Below are positions 1 to 7,329 of a DNA stretch of 13,751 nucleotides, in pieces (position 1 is the stretch's first letter; each line of letters begins with the position of its first letter). Source of the stretch: Planctomycetota bacterium (GTDB lineage Bacteria; Planctomycetota; Phycisphaerae; UBA1845; UTPLA1); the NCBI GenBank assembly GCA_027295245.1, contig JAPULF010000317.1:1-13751 (forward strand), in the 5' to 3' direction. The notes below the pieces were generated by a model, which was not told the DNA's origin, searched no databases, and was given only the letters and a program-made list of their open reading frames with translations. The position numbers and the translations under genes are program-made.

Positions 1-1412
1 GCGCTTACCCGCACGTAGCATATTTCGTTGGCCGGATCGATGGTGTAGTCCCAGTGGGTTCGCTTATCGGGGTCGCGGCGATCGCCCCGAACGGTGCGGA
101 TCTTGATCGATTCGCGAACGAGCAGAACCTCCTTCTTGACCTGCGTTACGGGATCCATGATCGTCAGCGTGACTTCCGTTCCCTCACGACCGGTGATCAT
201 GCTGACCGCGTGCGTGATGGTCGGCATCTTGGCCGTGTCTCTGCCGTCCACCGCCGTGATGAAGTCGCCCGGCTTTATGCCGGCACGATAGGCCGGCGTA
301 TCCTCGAGAGGCGATTCCACGCGTATGAATCCACCGGCCTCCTTCGTAATCTGGATACCCACTCCGGGAAACTCACCGCGCGTGTGCTTGTTGAACTCCG
401 GAACCTCGGAAGGCCAAATCACTGAGGTGAATTGATCCAAAGGTTCGAGCAACCCGGAAACAAACTCGTCCACCATGACGCTTTCTGGCAGATCGATCGT
501 TTCCCGATTGACTTCGAGTGCCTTTCCAAAAACCCTTCGCACGTCTCTACCGCCGAACTTGTACGCCCGCCTGACGTGCTTGGATATGAGATTCTCGATG
601 CGAGCCTCGAAGTCGGCGACCAAGTCACTCTCGCCGATTTCCGGAAAAACGGACCGGAGCTTATCCGTCCGTGCGAGCGCGAGGAGATTCTCGAGCCCGC
701 TGGTGCAGAGTTCCTTGAAATCCACTTCTCGGACGTAGTCGTCTCCGATCTTTTCGACAATGTCGCGAATAACGCCTTTGTCGATCCCGCGGAGTGCCGT
801 CTTCCAATTCCCGTCTTCATCGTAGACGAATTCAAAGTGCGCCCGCTGCCTGCACAGATCGAATCCTTCGGTGTATTCCTTGTTCGAGGGGTATAGCTCG
901 AGCAGCAGGCTGTACAGCACAAGGGCGTCCCGCCACTTACCCTCGCCTTTGTACGTCTCAATTTCCAGATGAACCTGATCGACGATCTCCATCGCCCACG
1001 GCAGCGCCAGAAACTCGTCCCGATCGTCGGAATGGATCATGACCTGACGGGCGTGCCGCAGGGCTTGGCTCCAATCCTCTTCCTCCATGAACGTCTTGGC
1101 CTTCTTGGTCTGAGAATCCAGATTCATCGCCCGCAGTCGCTCGCGACTTTCGGAGATCTTCTGGGCCCCTCGAAGCCAACCGATCGCGTCCGAAACGGCT
1201 CGGGCACTAGGGTCGATGCGTCGGACGCTCTCCAGAGTCGAGACCGCTGAGTTGAAGTCGCCGGCCAGAACCTGGTCCGCCCCCTTGAGCCACTGGCGTT
1301 TGGCTTCGCGGGTGGCCAGCTTCACTTCGTCCGCGAACGCCGGTCGGCCAACAACAAAGAGTATCGCAAACCCTATGATCGCGGTCTTCTTCGAGAGTCC
1401 TCTGGTCAACAT
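1..1412 (-). CDS. Secreted S41-family C-terminal processing protease (CtpA/Prc-like), 3' part outside window
   Basis: Open on the minus strand from ATG 1412 to the left edge, giving 470 residues with no stop. Residues 1-27 are a signal peptide (MLTRGLSKKTA, a hydrophobic core, then PAFA before DEV), so the product is exported. Residues 30-190 are helical and TPR-like (repeated DW.QAL and WRDALVLY patterns). A Prc-type helical segment follows (KGVIRDIVEKIGDDYV). A PDZ domain spans about 346-425, with GVGIQI, AYRAGIKPGDFI and a GREGTEVTL tail. The last residues match the start of the S41 core (WDYTID...ICYVRV). The catalytic Ser/Lys would lie beyond the window, so activity cannot be judged. GGAGG lies 4-5 bases before the ATG. 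Family members cleave proteins from their C termini in the periplasm. The TPR-like N-terminus is longer than in E. coli or chloroplast CtpA. Confidence is high for family, low for substrate. Confidence 0.85.
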   Translation of the reverse strand, partial: MLTRGLSKKTAIIGFAILFVVGRPAFADEVKLATREAKRQWLKGADQVLAGDFNSAVSTLESVRRIDPSARAVSDAIGWLRGAQKISESRERLRAMNLDSQTKKAKTFMEEEDWSQALRHARQVMIHSDDRDEFLALPWAMEIVDQVHLEIETYKGEGKWRDALVLYSLLLELYPSNKEYTEGFDLCRQRAHFEFVYDEDGNWKTALRGIDKGVIRDIVEKIGDDYVREVDFKELCTSGLENLLALARTDKLRSVFPEIGESDLVADFEARIENLISKHVRRAYKFGGRDVRRVFGKALEVNRETIDLPESVMVDEFVSGLLEPLDQFTSVIWPSEVPEFNKHTRGEFPGVGIQITKEAGGFIRVESPLEDTPAYRAGIKPGDFITAVDGRDTAKMPTITHAVSMITGREGTEVTLTIMDPVTQVKKEVLLVRESIKIRTVRGDRRDPDKRTHWDYTIDPANEICYVRVS

Positions 1413-1478
1413 GGAACCTCCGTCGCTTTCGTTCCTCTTGCCCGGGCGTCCAGGACAGGCGCCCTTGCTGTTTATACC

Positions 1479-1500
1479 CGCAACCGCAACGCAGGTTGCG
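1479..1500 (-). other. Hairpin in the predicted protease mRNA leader
   Basis: Inverted repeat CGCAACC / GGTTGCG with an 8-nt loop that itself contains another GCAACG copy, so alternative pairings are possible. It lies 67-88 bases before the ATG. There is no T-tract, so it is not an intrinsic terminator. Function unknown. Confidence 0.35.
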
Positions 1501-1589
1501 CGCGACCCATTGAGGATCGCCACGACGCGCCGCCCCCGGGATGGCTGTGGCTCGAACCGAGTGACTCCGAGAAACCGGCAGGTCGTCCA

Positions 1590-1595
1590 ATTATA
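1590..1595 (-). promoter_or_regulatory. Candidate -10 element for the protease gene
   Basis: The minus strand reads GATATAATTGG here, a perfect TATAAT. The expected -35 region contains only GTGGAC at 18 bases, a poor match, so the call rests on the -10 box alone. The predicted start is about 170 bases upstream of the protease ATG. Confidence 0.35.
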
Positions 1596-1753
1596 TCTTG
1601 CCGGGCCCCGCAGGTCCACGTAACTAGCGATGTGCGGCCGCTTTGGGTTCATCGGATTGCCCGCTCACCGGACTTGATGTATCCCCCCGATGTGAGCGCT
1701 CATCGACGCGGCGCACATGTGTGGCGGACGCAGAGCACCGGTTGAGCCCTCGC

Positions 1754-2143
1754 CTAATCCGATTCGCGAAGGGCCGAATCGACGCAATCAGATATCGGAA
1801 GTATTTCGGAAAGGCGAGTCAATCTCAGGATGTCGTATATCGGAGGCCGCGGAGCCACCAGCCGCAACTGGCTGTTTCGACGCCGGCACCGGACGAAGGC
1901 CGAGACGAGGCCCCCCAACCCGCACGATTCGATAAAATCGAGTCCCGACAGGTCGACGACCAAACGATCTATCGGCTCCGACGCCAGCGCTTCGAGACAC
2001 TGTGTGAACTGGGCCGCCACGTCCATCGTACACGCTCCCGTCGGAGTGACCACGACCCCATTCGCTTCTCGTCGCACGTCGATCTTGAGCGGCCTGTCTG
2101 CCAATGTTGCAACTCCACGCTTCTCGGCGACGGACCCGATCAC
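1754..2143 (-). CDS. STAS-domain anti-sigma factor antagonist (second in the operon)
   Basis: 129 residues, about the usual length of a single-domain SpoIIAA/RsbV-like protein. The STAS core is visible: VVTPTGACTMDVAAQF, then VVDLSGLDFIESCGLGGLVSAF around residues 62-83. The phosphorylatable serine is Ser73, aligning with SpoIIAA Ser58; the residue after it is Cys instead of the usual Ser. The start is GTG at 2143, overlapping the stop of the upstream kinase gene in the four bases GTGA, so the two are probably translationally coupled. In the family the unphosphorylated form binds the RsbW-type kinase and releases its target (a sigma factor or another effector), and phosphorylation by the kinase inactivates it. 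No sigma factor is adjacent, so the released target is unknown. Confidence 0.88.
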   Translation of the reverse strand: MIGSVAEKRGVATLADRPLKIDVRREANGVVVTPTGACTMDVAAQFTQCLEALASEPIDRLVVDLSGLDFIESCGLGGLVSAFVRCRRRNSQLRLVAPRPPIYDILRLTRLSEILPISDCVDSALRESD

Positions 2144-2535
2144 CGATTCAGTTTGACCAGGCGAACCCGGTTGCCGGGCGGCTGATAATCGACCTCGTCC
2201 AAGTACGCCCGCATGAGCATGATGCCGCGACCGTTGGGTCGATCAATGTTCTCGGGTTCGGTCGGGTCGGGCACGGTTTCGACCTGGAACCCGTTGCCCT
2301 CGTCACGAATCTCGATCTCCGTGCGATCCGCCGTGACATGATATCGAACGAAGATGCGTTTATTCGGGTCGTTGCCGTTGCCGTGGCGAACGGCGTTGGT
2401 CATCGCTTCCTCGAGGGCCAGCTTGATGGCAAACGCCGCGCTCTCGCAGTATCCGCATTCCTCGACCTCGGCAAGAATCAATTCTTCGGGGCGCTTCGCG
2501 GAAACCAAATCGTTCTTGACAACCAACTCCTTCAA
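2140..2535 (-). CDS. RsbW/SpoIIAB-like serine kinase, anti-sigma factor (GHKL ATPase)
   Basis: About 131 residues from the preferred TTG start at 2535 (LKELVVKND...); an in-frame ATG at 2577 would add 14 Arg-rich residues that do not fit the family and has no ribosome binding site, whereas GAGG lies 7 bases before the TTG. The HATPase_c_2 motifs are all present: N-box LALEEAMTNAVRHG, G1 box DEGNGF, and G2 box NGRGIMLM. The family phosphorylates STAS antagonists on serine and sequesters a sigma factor or other effector. The gene sits between two STAS genes, overlapping the downstream one by four bases. What it sequesters cannot be told from this window; the primary sigma factor gene 7 kb away is not an obvious partner. 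Confidence 0.88.
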   Translation of the reverse strand: MKELVVKNDLVSAKRPEELILAEVEECGYCESAAFAIKLALEEAMTNAVRHGNGNDPNKRIFVRYHVTADRTEIEIRDEGNGFQVETVPDPTEPENIDRPNGRGIMLMRAYLDEVDYQPPGNRVRLVKLNR

Positions 2536-2652
2536 CCTGCGACCTCGTCCGGCAACTCGGCGGCCGGGAAGCAACATGGCCGCAGTGCCGGTCTTCGCTG
2601 TCGAGCGCCCGTGCGAACGGATGCTCCGTCACCCGTGTGCGTTCGAAATCGA

Positions 2653-3009
2653 CTAAAAGCTCGCCTTCGCCTTGTCCGCGGAAGGGTAGATGTCGAACTT
2701 CTTGTTAAGCTGCGTGATCTTGAAGACGTCGTAGATCTGCGGGTTGATGTCACTCAGCTTCAGCGTACCCTTTCGCTCGTCCACCTTTTTCTTCAACTTC
2801 AGGAGCATTCCGAGGGCGGCGCTCGAAAAGTGGCCGACATTGCTGAACGACAAAAGCATGTTTGCCGCCACGCCCTTGTCCACCAGCTTGAAGAGCTCCT
2901 CCTCGATCTCCGCAATGCACATTTCGTCCAGGATCTTCCGGTCCGAGAACTCGACCAGCGAAATGCCGTTCCAGTCCCGAACTTTCAGCCTCGTTGTGGG
3001 TTCTGCCAT
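2653..3009 (-). CDS. STAS-domain anti-sigma factor antagonist (first in the operon)
   Basis: 118 residues from ATG 3009 (MAEPTTRLKV), preferred over an upstream start at 3045 because GGAG precedes it by six bases. The STAS fold is readable: ISLVEFSDRKILDEM, LLSFSNVGHFSSAALGMLL, and a C-terminal INPQIYDVFKITQLNKKFDI helix. The expected phosphosite is the second serine of FSSAALG; the usual D-S-S-G-L-G is replaced by S-S-A-A-L-G. It diverges from the second antagonist in this operon, so the two may respond to different phosphatases or differ in kinase affinity. The kinase gene follows after 75-117 bases. A promoter is predicted at 3057-3085. Confidence 0.88.
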   Translation of the reverse strand: MAEPTTRLKVRDWNGISLVEFSDRKILDEMCIAEIEEELFKLVDKGVAANMLLSFSNVGHFSSAALGMLLKLKKKVDERKGTLKLSDINPQIYDVFKITQLNKKFDIYPSADKAKASF

Positions 3010-3056
3010 GTTCGACTCCAGTTCGCCACGTTCGTAGACGCGCACGAATTCCGCTC

Positions 3057-3085
3057 ATTCTAGTCTCAGAAACGGATCCCGCCAA
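3057..3085 (-). promoter_or_regulatory. Sigma-70 type promoter of the STAS-RsbW-STAS operon
   Basis: The minus strand reads TTGGCG (3080-3085), a 17-base spacer, then TAGAAT (3057-3062). The -10 hexamer matches the consensus at five of six positions and the -35 at four of six, with ideal spacing. The predicted start gives a leader of about 40 nt before the ATG at 3009. Confidence 0.6.
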
Positions 3086-3221
3086 CCGCCCTGTATCGAC
3101 GCGGGGAGTTTCAACCTCGATTGCAAGTCGCCAAAGCACAAGGAATTACGCGGATAGAGGTACCCGAATTGCGGCATCGACCCCGTTTCCTTCAGGCCGG
3201 CCACGGGCTATCATCGTTCTG

Positions 3222-3911
3222 ATGTCGGAATCGCACATGCCGTCACCCATGAGACGCTTCGGGCTTTACGGCCTGATTCTCCTGGCCCTCACCCTGGTCT
3301 CGATTGTCGTTTTCGTGATCGTCACCGACGAGAACGTGTCGGCCGAGGACGACATATTCCCGGCTCGGATAACAGTCGATCCGGAACTGAGTCCGAAATT
3401 CGTGTTTCCGGAATCAGTGCGTACCTTTGATACCACGCTTAATCGCTTCGTCGATCATTTCGCACGCGTCTGCGTAACGGGGGATTACTCCGACTTCCGT
3501 CTTCTGTATACCCGGCATGACAGCCCCGCCCCCCCCGGGCGGTTCGTAGCCATGTTCCATGCCATCAACGACGTAAACATCCTCGCGCTGGAAAAGCTTC
3601 CGTTCGATCACGTTCCGGATCATCCGGATCTTCAGGGACCCGTCTACATCATGCTCGCCGAGTACGACCTCGAACCCTATGCGGACCCGGAGAAGACCGG
3701 CCCGCGGCGCATTCGTCTGGCGATTGCCAAGGAAGAAGGCGAGTGGCGTATCGGCCCCATTCCCAGCAAGCTGCGAGGGATGCTCGAAGCAGCGCTGCAA
3801 GAGACGCAGCCGGCCGGTAACGCCTTGGACGTGTCCGAGCGAATCGATGCCGAGCCGGAACGGCCTTCACCAAAGACATCCGCGAATCGCCCTGCGAGCA
3901 TCGGATCCTAG
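3222..3911 (+). CDS. Membrane-anchored protein of unknown function
   Basis: 229 residues from ATG 3222 (MSESHMPSPM); an in-frame ATG at 3237 is an alternative. Neither has a clear ribosome binding site, and the longer open frame upstream looks non-coding. Residues 16-36 form one hydrophobic segment (YGLILLALTLVSIVVFVIV) followed by an acidic stretch, so it is probably a single-pass protein with a periplasmic domain. The ending VYIMLAEYDLEPY...RRIRLAIAKEEGEWRIGPIP resembles the last strands of NTF2-like/DUF4440-type domains, where a phrase like KEDGEWRI is common; this is a weak resemblance, not an identification. The Pro/Ser-rich tail (from about 190) looks disordered. It is divergent from the STAS operon and precedes flagellin on the same strand by 203 bases, with no terminator seen between. 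Confidence 0.65.
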   Translation: MSESHMPSPMRRFGLYGLILLALTLVSIVVFVIVTDENVSAEDDIFPARITVDPELSPKFVFPESVRTFDTTLNRFVDHFARVCVTGDYSDFRLLYTRHDSPAPPGRFVAMFHAINDVNILALEKLPFDHVPDHPDLQGPVYIMLAEYDLEPYADPEKTGPRRIRLAIAKEEGEWRIGPIPSKLRGMLEAALQETQPAGNALDVSERIDAEPERPSPKTSANRPASIGS

Positions 3912-4037
3912 GAATCCGGCCCTTTCCCCGCCAATACTGATACCCCGCGGAATATGGACCCTGGCGTGTTCGGACGTCCAGCCCTAACCTTCTGTCCGAC
4001 AGTATATTGACGCAGTGAAAAAAACCGTAAAAAACAG

Positions 4038-4060
4038 TTTGGCACGCGCGAGCTTATATC
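4038..4060 (+). promoter_or_regulatory. Possible promoter region of flagellin (sigma-54-like -24 half)
   Basis: TTTGGCACG at 4038-4046 matches the sigma-54 -24 half (TTGGCACG) completely. The -12 half is poor: GG and GC are separated by nine bases instead of ten. TTATATC at 4053-4059 is AT-rich but has no correctly spaced -35. An A-rich tract (4018-4034) lies just upstream. No convincing sigma-28 promoter was found between 3912 and 4114. Confidence 0.25.
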
Positions 4061-4114
4061 TTAGCGTTTTAACGTCAATCCACCAATCGCCGCAAACTGA
4101 AGGGAAAGGACGTT

Positions 4115-5515
4115 ATGGGGCTAACAGTCACAAACACAAACACATTGGCGCTTCTGAACATTCTCAATCGCACAACGGCAGCACAGTCGACTTCGCTGCT
4201 CCGATTATCCACCGGCAAAAAGATCAACAAGGGGTCCGACGATCCTGCCGGACTCATTGCCGTACAAAGCCTGAATGCAGAACTCGTCGCGGTCAACGCA
4301 GCCATCAACAACGGTCAACGGGCCAACTCCGTGCTGGACACTGCCGATGGCGCGCTTGTCGAAGTCGGTAACCTTCTCGCCGAGATTGAATCATTGGCGG
4401 CCGCCAGCACAAACTCCGGCGGACTCAGCCCAGCCGAAATCTCCGCAAATCAGGCTCAGATCGACACGGCCATCGCCTCCATCAACAGCATCATTCAAAA
4501 CACGACCTTCAACGGAAAGAAACTTCTCGACGGACAGCAATCGATTCGCGTCTCGCTCGACGCGACCGCACAAACCGACGTCAGCGACGTACGGGTCTTC
4601 TCGCGGCCGACATCGCAGTCGTCGCAGAGTTTCGCGGTCAATGTGGTGACCGCCGGCGCCGTGGCCTCCGCGACCCTGGCGACCGCCCCGTCCACGGTCA
4701 GCGCCGCCGAATTCGCGGTCGCCGGCAACCTCGGCACGGCCACGATCACCGTCACCGATGGCGAAGCGCTGACCAGCATTCGAGACAAGATCATCGCCAC
4801 AGCCTCGGAAACCGGCGTCTCCGCGTCCGTATCCGGCGGCGACCTGCACATCCAGAGCCGCGAATTTGGCGACGACGCCTTCGTGTCCGCCTCGCGAATC
4901 AGCGGCGATACCGACTTCGTGACTGTGGCACACACGACCGGCACCGACGCGAACGTCACCGTCAACGGTCAGACCGCATTTGTCGACGGCCTAAGGGTGT
5001 CGTTCAACTCCAACGGCACCAGCGGCGAGCTGTTCCTGACGACGGCCGGAAACGCCGCGGGCACCGCCGGAAGCATCACGATCAACGGCGGCGGCCTTAC
5101 CTTCCAGCTCGGCAGCAGCTCGAGTACGCAGGCGACGCTCGGTGTCGAAGCGCTGTTCTCCCACCAACTCGGAAACAGTGTCGCCGGCTATCTCTCCGAG
5201 CTGAAGAGCGGCGGAGCCAACGACCTGTCGTCCGGTGCGAACAACGCCGTCTTAATCGCTCGTGCGGCCCAAACTCAGGTTGCCACCGCGCGAGGCCGAA
5301 TCGGCGGTTTCCAGAAATACCGCGTGGAGACTTCCATCAACAGCCTCAATGCGACCAGGGAAGCCCTTGAGTCCGCGCGAAGCATCATCAACGATGTCGA
5401 CTTCGCCGCCGAAACCGCCGAGCTGGCCCGCTTGAACGTGCTCACCCAGTCGGCGATTGCACTGCTCGGCGTAGCGTCGCAGCAATCCGCGGCGATACTC
5501 TCGCTGTTGCGATAA
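4115..5515 (+). CDS. fliC: Flagellin
   Basis: 466 residues. The N-terminal D0/D1 domain is clear (MGLTVTNTNTLALLNILNRT, LLRLSTGKKINKGSDDPAGL, NTTFNGKKLLDG; residues 1-140), as is the C-terminal D1/D0 coiled-coil (RGRIGGFQKYRVETSINSLN to SQQSAAILSLLR; about 395-466). These polymerise into the filament after export by the flagellar type III system. The centre (about 150-385) is a variable surface region rich in Ala, Thr, Gly and Ser, with at least one flagellin hook IN-like motif (TDGEALTSIRDKI...GDDAFVSASRI). AAAGGA lies four bases before ATG 4115. It is a single gene between a hypothetical gene and a strong terminator, with no other flagellar gene in the window. The ending LLSLLR is typical of flagellins. 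Confidence 0.95.
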   Translation: MGLTVTNTNTLALLNILNRTTAAQSTSLLRLSTGKKINKGSDDPAGLIAVQSLNAELVAVNAAINNGQRANSVLDTADGALVEVGNLLAEIESLAAASTNSGGLSPAEISANQAQIDTAIASINSIIQNTTFNGKKLLDGQQSIRVSLDATAQTDVSDVRVFSRPTSQSSQSFAVNVVTAGAVASATLATAPSTVSAAEFAVAGNLGTATITVTDGEALTSIRDKIIATASETGVSASVSGGDLHIQSREFGDDAFVSASRISGDTDFVTVAHTTGTDANVTVNGQTAFVDGLRVSFNSNGTSGELFLTTAGNAAGTAGSITINGGGLTFQLGSSSSTQATLGVEALFSHQLGNSVAGYLSELKSGGANDLSSGANNAVLIARAAQTQVATARGRIGGFQKYRVETSINSLNATREALESARSIINDVDFAAETAELARLNVLTQSAIALLGVASQQSAAILSLLR

Positions 5516-5547
5516 CGCACCTGACCCTGGTTTGGTGGGAATGACGC

Positions 5548-5591
5548 GCGACGGGCTCGACCAAAATGGTCGGCCCGTCGCTTTTTTTTTT
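5548..5591 (+). terminator. Rho-independent terminator after flagellin
   Basis: A 14-bp stem with one bulged T: GCGACGGGC-T-CGACC at 5548-5562 pairs with GGTCG-GCCCGTCGC at 5568-5581. The loop is AAAAT and the stem is followed at once by ten T residues (5582-5591). It ends one base before the stop codon of the convergent gene, which reads an A-tract here and so is not terminated by it. Confidence 0.93.
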
Positions 5592-5592
5592 G

Positions 5593-6765
5593 CTACGCCT
5601 CAGTCGATTCGCGCCGCGTGTAACGGATTGCCTGCCGGACCCAGTCGAGGCACGGTTTCGGGGCCAGCCCATAGCTCGAAAACCCGATCGAAGGATGACC
5701 GGCTTGCGAAAGCTTTTGGACCGTCCTCACCAGCGTCGGACCGTCCGGCATGTGCGGCGGATGGCAGTACACCTGCACGTCAATCCGCCGCGGATCGCCG
5801 AAGTCGCCGGTCGAAGATCGCGAACCCCGGCCGTGCGATGCATCGTGATCGGCAGGCGGCGGACATACCAAGGCGTCGCAGTATTCGAGCAGGTCCGCGG
5901 GGCCGGCGCCGCGGATCAACGCGTCGCCCCCATAACGCGTCAGCAGGCGTGAACGCGAGCGTTCCCGAATCGATCGCAGCAGCGAAAGGACGGACTCGCG
6001 GCGCATGTGGGTCCACGATCGCAACTCCCGGTTGTCTTCCACCAGCGCCTCCGGCGTTGCGAATCCGATGGAGCCCAGCTCGAACAGGCAATTCAGACGA
6101 TCTCGGACCGTATGCGCAACGGAATCCGCATCGACTCCGGCGTCCGATGCCCGCTGGCGGCAGGCCGCGCAAAAACAGAGCGATCGTAAAAAGTGGGCGG
6201 TCCGACCCCATGCAATCCCGCGTGCGCATTCGGCCGAATCGAACGGCCCGACGCCGAAGTCGAGTCCCTCTAATTCGATCGATGCCGGTTCATAGTTTTC
6301 GGTCAAATCGGCAATGAGTCCGTGAACGTACTCGCGAACGTCGGGGTTGGAGGGACACAGCCGCGTCAAACTGCTCTCGCCGAAAACATCGACACATGTG
6401 GCCATCCGGAAGCGGGCCGCAGTTGTTTCCCCGTTGCAGCACGCGACCCGTGCCCGCATGGCGATCCGATGTTTCTCGCACGCCCGCGTCAATTGCTCGA
6501 ACACGTTTCGGGTCTTCATCCACGCCCCGGGGATCGGCCGAATACGCGTATTCCCGTAATGCGGGCTGGACGGCTGAAACGTGGCCGCCGCCTCGCGCCG
6601 AATCCACGGCCGCTGATACCGCGGCCGAAGCTGTTCGATGCGCCCGTGAATGGCCGGTACCGATAGCGAATCAACCCCGATTTCGCCCGCCAAACGAACC
6701 AGCGTCTCTTCAAGGCCGTCTTCGAGAACGTCCCACGGATGGCAGCAAAAGTACAATTCCGGCAT
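5593..6765 (-). CDS. Uncharacterised protein, TIM-barrel glycoside-hydrolase-like
   Basis: 390 residues from ATG 6765, with GGGAG seven bases upstream. No signal peptide or membrane segment, so probably cytoplasmic. The layout recalls the TIM-barrel proteins related to beta-galactosidase/GH10-like families: an N-terminal FCCHPWDVLEDGLEETL helix, an LCPSNPDVREYVHGL segment (136-150), a strand SIELEGLDF (162-170), then a cysteine cluster CFCAAC at 197-202, similar in spacing to the CYCxxC zinc site seen in some GH42 enzymes. Later strands (RSRLLTRYGGDAL, CDALVCPPP, VQVYCHPPH, SIGFSSYGL) fit repeated beta-alpha units. Catalytic acids cannot be assigned with confidence. No sugar-metabolism neighbour is present. 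A sugar-binding or other TIM-barrel enzyme is equally possible. Confidence 0.7.
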   Translation of the reverse strand: MPELYFCCHPWDVLEDGLEETLVRLAGEIGVDSLSVPAIHGRIEQLRPRYQRPWIRREAAATFQPSSPHYGNTRIRPIPGAWMKTRNVFEQLTRACEKHRIAMRARVACCNGETTAARFRMATCVDVFGESSLTRLCPSNPDVREYVHGLIADLTENYEPASIELEGLDFGVGPFDSAECARGIAWGRTAHFLRSLCFCAACRQRASDAGVDADSVAHTVRDRLNCLFELGSIGFATPEALVEDNRELRSWTHMRRESVLSLLRSIRERSRSRLLTRYGGDALIRGAGPADLLEYCDALVCPPPADHDASHGRGSRSSTGDFGDPRRIDVQVYCHPPHMPDGPTLVRTVQKLSQAGHPSIGFSSYGLAPKPCLDWVRQAIRYTRRESTEA

Positions 6766-7142
6766 GCGCGTCTCCCGAAAGGGTCGGCCGATATACTAAC
6801 GCATTCTGAAGACGCATCCGACCGTGTCCGTTGCACGGGGCGCGAGTCGGGGGCTACCGGATGAGTTGCGAACACCCTTCGCCGACGCGAACTTGCCGAG
6901 CATCCCGGACCCGGCCTTCGCCTTGGCCGGACTTGTGGCGTCTTGTCCACCCGCCGAAGGACAGGTCTTCGAGGGCGGCGCGCAGCTCTTTGATCACGCG
7001 GGGGAAACCGACTATTTCGGACGACCCCAAAAAGCACCGTCCGCCGTCACGACCGGTTGGCGGATGCACTGCCGAATGTGACGGCAAATAGACCGCTTCA
7101 GAAGGGTGCGGCATGCTTACGAGAAACACCCGGTATTCTTAA

Positions 7143-7207
7143 CGCCGACCTGTTTTGCAATTTCACACGGGCGGGGAAAGGTAAACTCACAACTTCAACA
7201 GTCGGCG
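7143..7207 (+). other. Long-range stem-loop in the dnaG upstream region
   Basis: CGCCGAC-C-TGTT at 7143-7154 pairs with AACA-GTCGGCG at 7197-7207: 11 base pairs with one bulged C and a loop of 42 nt. It ends just before the first copy of the 32-nt repeat. There is no T-tract, so it is not a terminator. Confidence 0.4.
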
Positions 7208-7215
7208 TGTTGTCG

Positions 7216-7247
7216 GGCATGAGAATTGCTTGGCGTCTCAAATCCCA
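7216..7247 (+). repeat. 32-nt direct repeat, copy 1, with sigma-54-like -24/-12 spacing
   Basis: Begins GGCATGAGAATTGCT and ends TCCCA. It is identical to copy 2 (starting 7330) at 25 of 32 positions. GG at 7216-7217 and GC at 7228-7229 are separated by exactly ten bases, and the halves read GGGCATG and TTGCT, a fair match to the sigma-54 consensus. Confidence 0.5.
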
Positions 7248-7329
7248 ATCATATATTTCAAACGCTTGTTGCCGCGACCTGGCGACCAGGGATTGCCCTA
7301 GTCAAAATTTCTCCGAAAGTGCGGCCGCA

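Larger units (their letters stand above)
1413..1753. other. Intergenic region ahead of the protease gene
   Basis: About 340 bases with no supported gene. It holds a candidate minus-strand promoter (TATAAT at 1590-1595) that would give the protease mRNA a leader of roughly 170 nt. Inside that leader is a hairpin with 7-bp arms, CGCAACC at 1479-1485 and GGTTGCG at 1494-1500. A weaker GGGCG/CGCCC pair lies at 1444-1464. Nothing recognisable as a terminator for the upstream STAS operon was seen. Confidence 0.5.

Noticed and set aside
2104..3063. 319-codon plus-strand frame across the STAS/kinase operon
   Set aside because: Antisense to three genes with clear STAS and GHKL motifs; no ribosome binding site or domain of its own.
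2994..3221. Longer start for the membrane-anchored protein
   Set aside because: The 76 extra residues overlap the STAS gene start and its promoter, are Arg/Pro/Ser-rich and have no ribosome binding site; the membrane segment just after 3222 fits a start there.
3960..4110. Sigma-28 flagellar promoter
   Set aside because: TAAA occurs at 4028 but the sequence 15 bases later does not match GCCGATAA; TTGACG at 4007 has no correctly spaced -10.
5548..5591. Bidirectional terminator also serving the minus-strand gene
   Set aside because: On the minus strand the stem is preceded by an A-tract and followed by CGCGTCATT, with no T-run.
5532..6317. 261-codon plus-strand frame overlapping the flagellin terminator
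   Set aside because: Runs through the intrinsic terminator and is antisense to the 390-residue gene; Arg/Pro-rich, low-complexity product.
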